Assembly: GCF_029407905.1 (NCBI RefSeq)
Contig: NC_073628.1
Span: 86,796,501 to 86,860,500 of the forward strand
DNA from: Bubalus kerabau
Lineage: Eukaryota; Chordata; Mammalia; Artiodactyla; Bovidae
Direction: 5' to 3'
DNA: 64,000 nucleotides
The first letter of the stretch is position 1; each line of letters opens with the position of its first letter. Positions 1-11,504 of the stretch are shown here, one piece after another. The position numbers and the translations under genes are program-made. The notes beneath the pieces are model-generated. The model was not told the origin of the DNA and searched no databases. It saw only the letters and a list, made by a program, of their open reading frames with translations.

Positions 1-430
1 GCTGCCACTTGTCACAAGAAGTCTCCTGCTTTGAAAAGGGATTACAGCACTCTGTGTACCATTGTTTATAATAGTGAAGTCAGAGAAACAACTTATGTGT
101 GCATCAGTAGGGGATGGGTTTAAAAACTTACAGTTGTCAGACTATAGAGTACCATGCAGCCATTAAAAATGTTCGCATAAAAGAATAATTTTATGGAAAA
201 AGTGGAAAGATGTTGATGATGTATTAGTGTTAAGTGTTTTTTGTTTGTTTTATTGGCCAAACCGTGGTGCATGTGGGATCTTAAGACTCCTGACCCAGGA
301 TTGAACCCATGTACCCTGCATTGGAAGTTCAGAGTCTTGACCAATGTCTTTCCCGTCAGGGAAGCCAGTGTTAAGTATTTTTAAAATGTAAGTATCTACA
401 ATATAATGATAACTTAGTGGAAACAAAATT
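1..430 (+). repeat. Old L1 3'-end fragment, split by a SINE
   Basis: The text around 56-170 (TTATAATAGTGAAG, then CATGCAGCCATTAAAAA) is the typical 3' part of mammalian L1. It is interrupted at 236-366 by a tRNA-derived SINE and continues after it. Diverged. Confidence 0.55.
236..366 (-). repeat. CHR-type tRNA-derived SINE
   Basis: Reverse complement begins GGCTTCCCTGACGGG and runs into an A-rich tail. It is flanked by the direct repeat AGTGTTAAGT at 226-235 and 367-376, a clear target-site duplication. Confidence 0.8.
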
Positions 431-555
431 ATGCAACAGAAAAAAAAGAGAAGTAACATCAAGGTATTAAGAGTACAACAGCTCTCTGGGAGTTTCCTCT
501 ATGTTTTCTGAGAAAAATTTAACATTATAATTACTATTTTATTATAAGAAAAGTT

Positions 556-646
556 TAGTTCAGTCACTCAGTTGTATCTGACTCTGCAACCCCATGGACT
601 GCAGAAGCCAGGCTTCCCTGTCCATCACCAACCCCCAAAGCTTGCT
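556..646 (-). repeat. BovB 3'-terminal fragment
   Basis: About 90 bp of the BovB 3' end (reverse complement of the CAGTCACTCAGTTG tail region), strongly 5'-truncated. TSD AAGAAAAGTT at 546-555 and 647-656. Confidence 0.8.
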
Positions 647-656
647 AAGAAAAGTT

Positions 657-1359
657 ACTAAAATTTAAAAAAAAAAAAAGGGAAATTAAAGCAAGTTTCA
701 ATTTTTAGAAAATGAACCACAAGGAGCTAAAAGTGTAAAGAATGTGGGTTCCCTACCTATGCATAGTGGAAGCCAGGATACAAAAATAAAAGAAACAGTC
801 ACGACAACCAAAAGGGAAAAAAATACAATATGCTGGCAAGACAGATGGGTAGAGAATACTGGTGATTAAAAATATTTTACAACAAAACAGTATTTCAAAG
901 CACTTTACCAAAAAAAAGAAAAAACTAATGTTACATCATTTACCTTCACAACTCACTAAATTTATAGTTAGGAATATAAGAAGGGGACCCTAGAGCCCTC
1001 TAGAGGTGAGGTGACTTGCCCAAGACACAGATCCAGTGGGGGTGGGGTGGGGTGCAAGGGAAGAAGCACAGACCTTTCTTTGGTCCCCAACCAGGAGCCA
1101 CACACAGCATCAGAAGTACAGCACGTGTTGGTGATAGACAAGACTTTAAAAGGCTGTGAGAGTCCAGGACGTAAAACAAAACCACTTCATGTCTAGCTGA
1201 TGGCTGTTCTGATGAACTTAGAGCTGGAGCAGAATATCATTGTATTGTTGGGTACTGGGAAACATTTTTATATAAAATTTCAAAAACAGCACTTGGTTTA
1301 GAGGTAGGTCAGGTAAGCAGGTCAGCAGAACAAAGGAAACAAAGTCAAGGAAGTCAGAG
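657..1359. other. Intergenic stretch, no gene
   Basis: A-rich sequence at 657-960, then a weak MIR-like block near 950-1110 (GAGGTGACTTGCCCAAGAC). Short open frames here carry no recognisable motif. Confidence 0.5.
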
Positions 1360-1700
1360 AAAGGTGGGATATTCTCACTGGAGAAGTCAGTGAGAAGGAG
1401 TGGAGAGTGACTGGGTCTTGCAAGGATGGATCAGAGGTTAGGAAAGGGTGGGAAAGACATCAGACAGACACCCAGGAGAAAAGGGCAGGGATGTCCCAAG
1501 TGAACTCTTTTTCCAGAACTCAGGCGCCTGTGGGAGTATGGAGGGATGGAACCATGTCATGTAATAGTTTGAATGTCAAGGATTAGGGTTTTGAACTTCA
1601 GGCAGTGGAGAACACTGAGGGTGAGGAACATGGCCAAGGCCACGCATAACATTAATCTGGTAGCACTTTGTAAAAAATAGGTTGAAGAAGTACTACATGG
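1360..1700 (-). repeat. L2 remnant
   Basis: Diverged text resembling antisense L2, for example ATGTCATGTAATAGTTTGAA and the following lines up to TTAATCTGGTAGCAC. Family assignment by eye only. Confidence 0.4.
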
Positions 1701-1815
1701 AAGCAGCCATACCAGTTAGGAGAAGAAAGGTAAGGGGAGGTCATAGAATTCAATCATTAGGAACCAAAAATCCTCATATAAAGACAAAAAATGTGGACAG
1801 TGTTTCATCAAAGAA

Positions 1816-2830
1816 GTTATATAAACGGCTAATAAAGCACATGAAACAATGCTTAACATCCTTAGTCATTATGGAAATGAACATTAAAAACCACAATGAG
1901 ATACTACTTCATACTCACTGGAATGAATATAATCACAAAGGCAGACAATAGCAACTCTTGTTGAAGTTATGGCGAAACAGGAACCCTCATACATCGCTGG
2001 CGGGAATGTAAAATGATGTAGCCACTTTGGAAAACAGTTTGGCAGTTTCTCAAAAAGTTAAGTATAAACTAAGTATCTACCTGAGAGAAATAAAAACAAT
2101 ACCACACAAAAACCGGCACACAGAAAGTTCATAGTGGCGTTATTCATCATAGCCAGAATGCAGAAAGAACCTAAACTGTTCACCAGTTGGTAAGGGGTTA
2201 GACAAAATGTGGCACATCCATACAATAGAACATTATTTAGCAATAAAAAGGAAGGAAGAGTTGATACATAGTACAACGTGGATGGACAGCAAAAACATTA
2301 GGCTAAGTGAAAGAAACCAGACATGAGAAACTATGTATTGTATGACTTCATTTATGTGAAATTTTCAGAATAGACAAATCTGTGGGGACAGAAAGCAGAT
2401 TAGCAGTTGCCTGGAGATGGGGGTAGAAACAGGGATTAACTGTAGGCATGAGGGATCTTACTGCTGCTGCTGCTGCTAAGTTGCTTCAGTCATGTCCGAC
2501 TCTGTGCAACCCCAAAGACAGCAGCCCACCAGGCTCCCCCGTCCCTGGGATTCTCCAGGCAAGAACAATGGAGTGGGTTGCCATTTCCTTCTCCAATGCA
2601 TGAAAGTGAAAAGTGAAAGTGAAGTCACTCAGTTGTGTCCGACTCTTATCGACCCCATGGACTGCAGCCCAATAGGCTCCTCCGTCCATGGGATTTTCTA
2701 GGCAAGAGTACTGGAGTGGGGTGCCATTGCCTTCTCCGGGGATCTTACTGGGGTGATGCAAATGTTCTGAAACTGATCTATGATGAGAGCTGCACTGCTT
2801 GCTAAATTTACCCCCCCCCAAAAAAGAAGT
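1816..2830 (+). repeat. L1 3'-end fragment, split by a Bov-A2
   Basis: Typical L1 3' text (AATGAACATTAAAAACCACA; later AACATTAGGCTAAGTGAAAG) runs to 2463, is interrupted by a Bov-A2, and resumes at 2739 with GGGATCTTACTGGGGTGATG. Confidence 0.75.
2464..2738 (-). repeat. Bov-A2 SINE (dimeric), in L1
   Basis: Full two-monomer Bov-A2 with a (CTG)n tail at the left. TSD GGGATCTTACTG at 2452-2463 and 2739-2750 shows insertion into the older L1. Confidence 0.92.
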
Positions 2831-3349
2831 GCACTTGCGTAGAGTGAACCTGCTTATATGTTAAATAAACCTCACTAAAGTCGTTTCTAAAAGGTAATGG
2901 GAGAGATAAAACAGCAAGTGGAAATGAAGATTGATTTCAGAACTATCAGCACTTGATCAGCTAGGCTCAGAGACCAAACAAATAGGAGGAGGAAGCTTGA
3001 GGTGTGAGGGGGTGATTTTCAGGATGTGAGCGGAAATAGCCTTTTTGACAACAAGAGAAAAGGAGAAGATGATGTGTTTCATTTAGAAAAGATATAGCCA
3101 CAATAATCCAATTGCCTTTCCCTCTGAAGCAAAATTCCCAGAGAGAAGGTTGACCTGCATGCACACTTCTGGAATTCCGGCAGCTACAGCTGGAACCCCA
3201 GAGTCTCTCTTCACATCAATCAGAATGAACCCAACACTCGGAAGAACACTAGGAGACACTCGTTGATTGCTGGCGGGAACAGAAGAGTCATGAAAAAACT
3301 GAGAATACATGCTTAAGAAGAAGAGTTGTGCTATTAGCATCTCGGTAAG
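2831..3349. other. Unique intergenic sequence
   Basis: No repeat, RNA gene or convincing reading frame recognised. Confidence 0.4.
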
Positions 3350-3359
3350 GAACTGCCAG

Positions 3360-3578
3360 GGGCTTCCCAGATGGCTCAGCAGTCAAGAATCTGCCTGCAA
3401 TGCAAGAGATGAGGGCTCAATCCCTGGATCGGAAAGATCCCCTGGAGGAGGGCATGGCAACCCACTCCAGTATTCTTGCCTGGAGAATCCCATGGACAGA
3501 GGAGCCTGATGGGCTACAGTCCACTGGGTCTTACAGAGTTGGACACGACTGAAGCGACTGAGCACGCACGCATGCAAA
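3360..3578 (+). repeat. Bov-tA SINE
   Basis: Begins GGGCTTCCCAGATGGCTCAG (tRNA-derived head) and ends in the GACTGAAGCGACTGAGCACG tail. TSD GAACTGCCAG at 3350-3359 and 3579-3588. Confidence 0.92.
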
Positions 3579-3588
3579 GAACTGCCAG

Positions 3589-4484
3589 AACAAGATCGCG
3601 GTGGCTGAGGGAAGGCAGTGAGCAAACATTGGCAGGGGCAGGAGTGGTTGGGAGCGGGTACTGGGAATGAGCAGCACAGTGAAGCCCAGGAGGTGATGGG
3701 CACAGAGGTCCATGCAGCCCAGGGAAGGGCTTCGAAGCCTACGGTGGAGGATAGGTGGCCACATGGAGATCCTTCCTGAGGGAGAAAGGAGCTTGCAGGA
3801 GCTGTGAAACTGCAAGAGTTCCTCCAGTGAGAGCTTAGAGTCAAGATCGATTTTTCTAACCAGATGCTGCTGCTGCCCACCCCCTAGATCCCCCAGCTAC
3901 GTGCTGCCTGAGCCCAGGGCACCAGCCTGTGGAGCCTCTGGTCCTCTGAATTGCTAAAACCTCGCCTTTCCCTGCAGCCACACCCTCTGTCGCCTCCCCC
4001 TCCATCTCACCACTCTACAAGATCTGCCAACACACATCTCCGTCACCAAAGACATCCTCTCAGTTCTATTCCTGCTAGAAAATCAATAGTTCTGATCCAC
4101 CTGCATTTGCCCCATTCAGCTCACGAGCTGGAAATGCAGTGTGTTGGATGGGTGAATAGATGGGTGGGTGGGTGGGTGGGTGAATGGAGACAAGACCTTG
4201 GAGGAAAAAAGGAGGGATCAGATGAGAGAAACTTGACAACAAATGTTCCTTGGTGGGGAAGCAGTGACAGCTCACACTGCTTCTTATGGAAAGGTTGTGA
4301 TTGAGATCAAACGCTGATCTTTCCTGATACTTTTCTCATATGAAAAAAAACAAAAACAAAAAAACAGGATTTAAATGTAAAGCCTCACTTAAAAGCAAAA
4401 TACAGATAAGTGTCAGAGAACTCAGGCGTTACGGTTTCCACAGCAACATTCACGTGGCCATCCAACTACTACTAAATAAATGAA
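3589..4484. other. Unique intergenic sequence with a GGGT tract and an A-rich tract
   Basis: No gene recognised. Longer frames here (for example 3951-4304) are pyrimidine-rich and have no domain. Contains (GGGT)n at 4161-4181 and an A-rich run at 4343-4366. Confidence 0.4.
4161..4181 (+). repeat. (GGGT)n simple repeat, G-quadruplex motif
   Basis: Five G3 runs separated by single T at 4162-4180 on the plus strand fit the G3N1 quadruplex pattern. Confidence 0.85.
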
Positions 4485-4690
4485 ATTAAGCATTTCTATT
4501 GCCCTTGACATTCAGCCATATGCTAAGCAATCTCTTTATTGGTTTATAATTCCTTGCAGCCACCTGTGCAAGAAGGGGCCTTTGCACGCCCACATTAAGA
4601 ATGATGAAACCAAGTCCCAGGGGAATAATAATAACGTGCCCAGAGGAACCCTGGCCATCTGACTAAGAGGTGAATCTCACGGAACAGCAA
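4485..4690 (-). repeat. Possible MIR-family remnant
   Basis: Text such as ATGATGAAACCAAGTCCCAG resembles the MIR core in one orientation. Diverged and uncertain. Confidence 0.35.
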
Positions 4691-4780
4691 GCGGCAGGGT
4701 GGAATGACAGTCGCAGGGCTGCCCGGAGTCCACGAGGAAGGCCAGTCACTAGTTAATGCCTCTGTGTGCTAGGTCCTGCT

Positions 4781-4925
4781 GCTGCTGCTGCTAAGTCACT
4801 TCAGTCGTGTCCGACTCTGTGCGACCCCATAGACGGCAGCCCACCAGGCTCCGCCATCCCCAGGATTCTCCAGGCAAGCACACTGGAGTGGGTTGCCATT
4901 TCCTTCTCCAATGCATGAAAGTGAA
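4781..4925 (-). repeat. Bov-A2 SINE, single monomer
   Basis: Only the tail-proximal monomer with a (CTG)n end. Flanked by GTCCTGCT at 4773-4780 and 4926-4933. Confidence 0.85.
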
Positions 4926-4933
4926 GTCCTGCT

Positions 4934-7091
4934 AGTGAGCTTTTTCCGGCCCCCAATAATGAAGATGGAGCCACAGGCAAGTAATGAAGCAATAAGAAAA
5001 CCAGAGGCCTCAATATTCTGAGTGGAGGGGATGTAAAGAAACACTGCGTAGCCTTGGTCAGCTGGCCTCTCGTGTGACCAACTTCACTACCTGCCCAGAA
5101 CTCTGAACATACACTAAAGGAAGAAAAATATTCCTCCAGTGGTTCAGAAGAATGAGGGGCAATAAACTCCTAGGTCTCACAGCACAGAAGCCAAGCCTAG
5201 CACACAGGATTGCCTTTAGAAGCTCCACTTGTCTGACAGATGAAGAGCCCCCACAAGAGGTGACAGATGTTTACTGCGGTAAAGCTCTTATGGCAACAAA
5301 TTCTAGCAAATCTCACCTAGCAGATGCACACGGGCACATGAATTAAAAGTATCAATACAACCCAGGGCCCCAAGCCACAAAATGTGACATGCGGCCCACA
5401 GTCCCAAGGCAGGGCAGCCTAAGGACTTAGTTGTCATCTTAATGAGTGATCTTTAAGGAGAAATAAGTGGTGGCTCATGAAATACAGGGCTGAGCTAAAT
5501 CGGGAGGTGTTGCCAACACACACCTGAAATACACGAACTAGTGCATGGAAATGCACACTTTCGGTGTGAGAAAATAAAAAGCACAGAGGCAAGCCCCAAA
5601 CGTCACACTTCCTGCATCAAAGAGATTAGGTTTTGAATCCCAGATTCTGAATGGTAGACAATTAGAAAGTTTTTCCTAAAAGACAAGCAGATAATAGGTT
5701 CAAGATTAATATAAACTTTGTCTGTATTAAAGCAGACCCACCTCCTGCAGGAAGTTTTTCCCAGTTAGTCCTACTTACGTACCCTACAGCCCCTCTGGGA
5801 CTGCAATCTTATCTTCCCAATATCCCTAATAACCAAGCATTATGCAAATACCTATATAAGAACATAGCCATGCATGAGCTATCCATATATCTGTTTTCAG
5901 TTGCCCTCTTTTCTCTATTAAGTGGATTATTCCTCAAGAGTTCTAAAGCCATGGTGCAAAGGTACAACCTGATTGTTAATTACAGAGCTCCAACTTAAGA
6001 TATGAGGCATCCGTGTAGTATTCCAAAACTGTATGCATGACATGTTAGATTAGGAGCCAGTGGCCACATCCTTAATCTTTATGTCCCTAACACTCAGTGC
6101 AATGCTGGGTGTGGCTCTTAATACATGTTTACAGGGGAAATAAACATGTACCATTATATTAGTGCTTTGCTTTTCATATGAAATAGGTGACTTGAAACTT
6201 ACCTTGAACACTGCATTCTGTTCTGTAAGTCTTACAGCCAAAAAGACAAACAAAGGGACCAATCACAAGCAATTAAAGAGCCTAGGAGAGACTTCGCAAC
6301 AGAGAAGACTGAAGTGACTAGAATACAGAGTCTAAAAAAAAACACAAAAAACTATGATAAATCAGGACCGTGTTTAGTAAGTCCGTTTCCAGGGGTGAGA
6401 ACAAAGAAAGGAACATACCTCATTCTAGGAGATTAAAATCTAGGAGACGAGTTTGGATTAGAGCTAAGATAGTGCAGGCTTTCATGATAAAAATAATGAC
6501 TGAAAACTCTGTCACAGAGTCACTCTGATGCAGAGGACTTGCACATCTCCCTCAGCTACGGGAGGCAAGCCTACAGTGTTGAATTTTCAAGGACACTGGG
6601 TTGATCCTCTAGTCCAACATCCAGTTCCATGCCGGCACAGAATATTGTTCTTTAGCAGTTGGCTTTTCAGAATACTCTACACCAAGTGATTAGCATTTCC
6701 TTACCTGTTATTCTTCTATGAAGACAGCTGGCACAGTTATTTCACTTATAGTGGTGAGATGTCCCAAAACACGAGAAAGCTAAAGCATCACAAAAGCAGT
6801 TAAAATGGAAAAGAGGAACTTGAATTCCAAATCTCAAACCGTCCTTCTCTACTTACTCTCTATTTGCTACAATAAGTGAGCCATGTTTCTGTTCCAGGAT
6901 TCCTTGAGGACATGCTTCCTGAGACCTGCTCCTAGCTCGTGTTTCAAACTCACAGGCATTACGTTTAAATAGTCTTTATTTTCGTGTTACTGACAAATAC
7001 ACCCAAACTGCACACAGCTGAGAGCCCTGGAACAAGTGTTCACACTCCTTAGGGCCGGGGGCGGGGAGCGATCAAATGACTGAAAACTCAG
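4934..7091. other. Long intergenic stretch without genes
   Basis: No coding gene or RNA recognised. A weak L2-like end lies near 6050-6140. The rest is unassigned. Confidence 0.4.
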
Positions 7092-7216
7092 GCTGGAGGA
7101 GGGCATGGCAACCCGCTCCAGAATTCTTGCCTTGAGGACCCCCATGGTCAGAGGAGCCTGGCAGACTTTGGGGTCGCAAAGAGTTGTACAAGCCAAAACA
7201 ACTGAGCACGCACACA
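7092..7216 (+). repeat. 5'-truncated Bov-tA SINE
   Basis: Starts in the body at GCTGGAGGAGGGCATGGCAA and ends in the GAGCACGCACACATG tail. Confidence 0.8.
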
Positions 7217-7530
7217 TGTGTAATATAAAATTTACCATTTGAGCCACCTCTGAATGTACAGTTCAGTGACATTAAGTACGTTCGCAGGGTTGTAAGCCAT
7301 CACCACCATCTACCTCTGGAATTTTTTATCTTCCAAACTGAAATGTTGTAGCATCAGACACTAGCTCCCCATTCCTCCCGGCCTCTGGCAACCACCATTC
7401 TACGCTGTCTCTGACTATTCTAGATGCCTCATCTACATGGAATCGTACAGTATTTGTCTTGTTGTGACTTTCACTTAGCATAAGGTCCTCATGGTTCTCC
7501 TTTTTGGCTGACATATTTTGAAGGTCAAAA
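7217..7530 (-). repeat. L1 3' UTR fragment
   Basis: Antisense L1 3' UTR text (ACAGTTCAGTGACATTAAGT; AAGCCATCACCACCATCTAC; CTTCACTTAGCATAAGG-like). Confidence 0.65.
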
Positions 7531-7747
7531 CTGGCAGACGGAATGAGAAGACAGAGAACGAGAGGAGGTGAGAATGATTGCTAGATTTTTGACCTGAGCT
7601 GGATGGATGGAGTCTCCATGGAAAGCGGAGCTAATACATCAGTCCACAGCCATGTCTACGTTCCAGAATGTTCTCACATCCCCTTCACCCCTGCTCTAGC
7701 ACCTCATGGACCTCACTAGAGGTGCCATAGCAACAAGGGACCAGTGG

Positions 7748-7980
7748 GATTTCCCTGGTGATTGGGTGGTTAAGAATCTGCCTCGCAATGCAGGGGACAA
7801 GGGTTCTATCTGGTTGGGAAATTAAGATCCTGCATGCCAAGGATCAACTAAGCCTGCATGCTAAGTCTGTGAGTCACAGCTAGAGAGTCTAAGACAGCAA
7901 GAAAAGGTCCCGCAGGACTCCCACATGCCACAACTAAGACCCGACATAACCAAATAAAGAAATATTAAGAAAGAAAAAAA
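7748..7980 (+). repeat. CHR-type tRNA-derived SINE
   Basis: Head GGATTTCCCTGGTGATTGGG, body with GCATGCCAAGGATCAACTAA, and A-rich tail with AAATAAAGAAA. The flanks AAGGGACCAGTG and AAGGCACCGGTG look like a decayed TSD. Confidence 0.8.
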
Positions 7981-8479
7981 ACAAGGCACCGGTGATGCCT
8001 TTAAATCTCTCCATCATCCAAATGAAAGATGCAAGGAGGATTTGGACATTCATCTTGCCCTCCCCTGATGTCAGAGAAACAGAAAACAACTCAGGAGTCT
8101 AAGAATACTATCAGAGAACAAACAAGCATCTCAGTCACTGATGTACACATCCTCAGAGTCCGCAATTCACCAGCTAACATGCTACGGGATGAGATACTGA
8201 GAGAATCTTGTACACCTTACCTAACCCGAATAAGGAGTGAGCATTGATCGGCAAGGAGAGTTTTCCACCAGATCTAGCCCAGAAGCTGAACAGTTCAGTC
8301 CCTGATCACAGAGATGATCTTAGAGCCAGCTGCTTTCCTCTTTTGTCTTCCCATGACTCCTTCCTTAGGTCAGTGCTCACCTCCTCATAACGAGGGTGAT
8401 GGTGGTGGTGTCCACACAGGATGCCACCTCAGGTCTCGCCCCAGCCCAGTAAGTCTTCCAAGGAGGTGCAGACAAGCCA
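7981..8479. other. Unique intergenic sequence
   Basis: No gene recognised; short open frames have no domain signature. Confidence 0.4.
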
Positions 8480-8499
8480 CCCCCTGCTTAGAACTTTAA

Positions 8500-9125
8500 G
8501 GGTCTCCTTTATCTAGGGCACAGGACCCTGGAGGAGGATGCCCCAGCAGACACTTTACAGCCTTTGGAGGGGCTCTTTCCAGCTACACCCTCTACTGGAG
8601 ACTCTCAAACCACCCTCCTGGGGCTGTGCGTTCCCTCCCAACCTGAGAACAGTGCATCTGCACAACAAACTCCTTTGCGTGACCTTCAGGGCCCTCCACA
8701 ACCGGGTGCCAACCCAGCCTCTCCACACTTAAATCTCTGCTGTTTTCTTCCACAGACCTAACATCCAACAAAGCTGAGACCCTCATTTTCCCCCCCCACA
8801 CTGTGCAACCTCTCATTCAAGTATCTGTTTTTGCCTTTCCCTAGAGTGGCCTTCCTCCTATCACTCCTCCACACATTCAGTCCTCCCTCCTACAACAACC
8901 CTCTTCAATGCCACCTCCTCCAGGAAGCCCTTCTCTGAGCCCTCCACCCAGCTGCACTGTCTTGCCTGAATCCCCACGTCTGTCTCATGTGGGCTCCTTT
9001 CCTGTGAGAAGGTCCTTCTCTCCTATCAGACCATGACCTCACCAAGGGCACTGGTCAGTCGCATCCTTATTGGTTCCTCTCCTGGGGCCTGACACATGTC
9101 ATTAGGGTTCAGAGTTTGTTAAGTC
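8500..9125 (+). repeat. L2 3' region
   Basis: Contains the L2-like block GCCACCTCCTCCAGGAAGCC and a tail approaching the CAATAAATG-type end. The overlapping open frames near 8538-8816 are read as L2 debris. Confidence 0.6.
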
Positions 9126-9507
9126 AATGAACAGATATGACAATCATTTATGAGAGTCAAATATATAACTAGAAAATCACTCAGTACAGGGACTCCTGGA
9201 AACGTCAGGATCATATTTGTTTCCCTGCTCTATGCCTGCTGCATGTTACCTTTATGATCACATGCAAAATTCAATGAGGTAACAGAAAAACATGTCTGAA
9301 CTCTTATCATAGGTTTGTATTAACTCTCAGGTTCTCAATTGCCTGTTTTTTGCCTCAGTCCTACTCCAGATTTTTAATATCTTACTGTTTATCCACTCAT
9401 TTTACTTTTTTTTACAAAACAAAACCGAAAAAGAACTTTAAATTTTGCCCGATACTCCTGAGAAATTATCCTTTACACTTAAGTCAAAACAAGGGTAAGT
9501 TAACTGT
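9126..9507. other. AT-rich intergenic sequence
   Basis: Nothing recognised. Confidence 0.4.
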
Positions 9508-9960
9508 AGCGGATTGAATTAGAGGTACCCCAGGAGATACAGCTAAATCCTAATGCTCCCCTCTCACCTGTAAATGTAACCTAATTAGGAAATAGAGCTT
9601 CTGCAGGTGTAATTAAGTAAAGGATCTCAAGATGAGATTATCCTAGACTTGGAGTGAGCCCTAAATCCAGTGACTGGTGGAAGATCTGAGACATAGACAC
9701 AGAGGAGAAATAGGGGCGAGGGCAGGCTCTGAGAAGGTGGAGACAGAGATGGGAGTGATGCTGCAAGCCTAGGAACTTCTGGAGCCTCCAGAAGGTGGAC
9801 AAGGCAAGGAATGGTCCCTCCTGGAGCCTTTGGCGGGAGGATGGCCCTGTCAACACCTTGATTTGGGGCTAATGGCAGAACTGTGAGAGAATACATTTCT
9901 GCTGTTTGGAGCCAACAGGTCTGTGATAATTCATTATGGCAGCCGCAGGAAATTAATACA
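9508..9960 (+). repeat. ERVL-MaLR LTR (MLT/MST type)
   Basis: Typical MaLR LTR progression: AAATCCTAATGCTCCC near the start, GACATAGACACAGAGGAGAA in the middle, AACACCTTGATTTGGGGC and ATAATTCATTATGGCAGCCG at the end. A solo non-coding LTR. Confidence 0.7.
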
Positions 9961-9973
9961 TTAACCCATTGTA

Positions 9974-10250
9974 CTGCTGCTGATGCTGTAGGTCGCTTCA
10001 GTCGTGTCCAACTCTGTATGACCCCATAGACGGCAGCCCACCAGGCTCCCCCGTCCCTGGGATTCTCCAGGCAAGAACACTGGAGTGGGTTGCCATTTCC
10101 TTCTCCAATGCATGAAAGTGAAAAGTGAAAGTGAAGTCACTCAGTTGTGTCCGACTCTTAGCGACCCCATGGACTGCAGCCCACCAGGCTCCTCCGTCCA
10201 TGGGATTTTCCAGGCAAGAGTACTGGAGTGGGGTGCCATTGCCTTCTCCG
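9974..10250 (-). repeat. Bov-A2 SINE (dimeric)
   Basis: Two monomers; TSD TAACCCATTGTA at 9962-9973 and 10251-10262 is a perfect 12-mer. Confidence 0.93.
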
Positions 10251-10404
10251 TAACCCATTGTATCAGTCCCCAAATAACACCCAAACCCAACTCTTCAGCC
10301 AGTTTCCTCTCTTCCTATTACTCTTAAAAAAAAAATCATCTCATCTTACTCGGCTTTCCTCTCTCCCACCTTGTACTTGTCAGTGCCTGCCTCAGTGTGA
10401 GCTG

Positions 10405-10735
10405 TCATAAAAAAGAAAAAATAAATAAATAAAAACTCTATGGACTGGGTGGCTTAAAAAATAAATATTTATTTCTCACATCCTAGAAGCTGAAGTCTGA
10501 GATGAGCATGCCAGCAAATCTGGTTCTGGGTCACTTCTTCCGGTTGCAGACTGCCGACTTCTCCCTGTGTCCTTGCTTGGTAGAAAGAGGCCCATCTATC
10601 CCTCTGCCTCTTCTAAGGTCAGTGATCCATTCCAAAGGGCTCCATCTTCATGGCTGATCTTCTTCCAAGGCCCCACCTCCAAACACCATCACACAGGGGA
10701 GGGTGCATCAATATTTGATCCATAACAGTCCCCTT
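10405..10735 (-). repeat. ERVL-MaLR LTR (MST type)
   Basis: Antisense MST text: GACTGGGTGGCTTAAAAAAT, GGTTGCAGACTGCCGACTTC, CAAGGCCCCACCTCCAAACA. Confidence 0.75.
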
Positions 10736-11460
10736 TCCGCCTTTCGGTTTTCTTTCTCTACTCGCTGTTTCTTTCTGGTTTGGGTGCCACTATTCCTAAC
10801 CTCGCTTCATCATGCAGGTGGGACTTCTGAGTCGCCTCCCTGGAAGTCCCTGCATGATGAATGTTGGATTTATACTGCACACTTCACCACGTGAGAGTTG
10901 AAACCTCTCATTTGGAGCAAAAGCCACAGGAAACAAGCAAAAAGCTACTCATCATGTCATTAGAGAATCTTAGCCCACTTCCAACCTATCCACTCCCTTC
11001 CCACAGCTTCAGGCCATCATCTCTCCTGATAACCAGTAATTTCAGTCATTTTCTACATGTGTTTCTGTTGGTCTTCTGAGAATTCTCATTTCCCAAAGTA
11101 GAAAGGCCACACCGTCTTTGGTGAGCCTGGGTGGTACAGTGGGTTGCTGTGCTGGGGGAGATTATAGTGTGACCGGGAAGGGGGTGAGATGGCATCACCC
11201 CACTTTCTACCCACCCTCAGCTGAAGGGAGACAGCAGAGCAAACAGCACCTGGGAGAAAGGAGAGATTTCCAGTTACTTCCTTCCCAGGTTCTTCCCCGG
11301 AGCCTCTGTTATTCCTACCCATCCTGAGCCAGAAGAGTTTACTGAATGAAGAGTAAAATGTCTGAGCCTGGTAGGATGCATGAAGGAAGTCATCAAACCA
11401 GGATGGGAGGCCCCCAGCAAGAGTCTGTGTTCACCTGGTGAAACACCACTCAGAAGTCCC
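10736..11460. other. Unique intergenic sequence
   Basis: No gene recognised. Confidence 0.4.
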
Positions 11461-11504
11461 CGTGTGTGTGTGTGTGTGTGCACACGCGTGCGTGCACATG
11501 TGCA
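11461..11504. repeat. (TG)n/(CG) alternating purine-pyrimidine tract, 44 bp
   Basis: Strict purine-pyrimidine alternation from 11461 to 11504: a TG run passing into CACACGCGTGCGTGCACATG. A Z-DNA-prone microsatellite. Confidence 0.9.

Noticed and set aside
3383..3880. 165-codon minus-strand open frame
   Set aside because: Its C-terminal part is antisense Bov-tA, and the rest has no recognisable domain.
4161..4181. Tandem repeat considered as a CRISPR-like array
   Set aside because: A 4-bp microsatellite in a mammalian genome; no spacers or repeat units of the right size.
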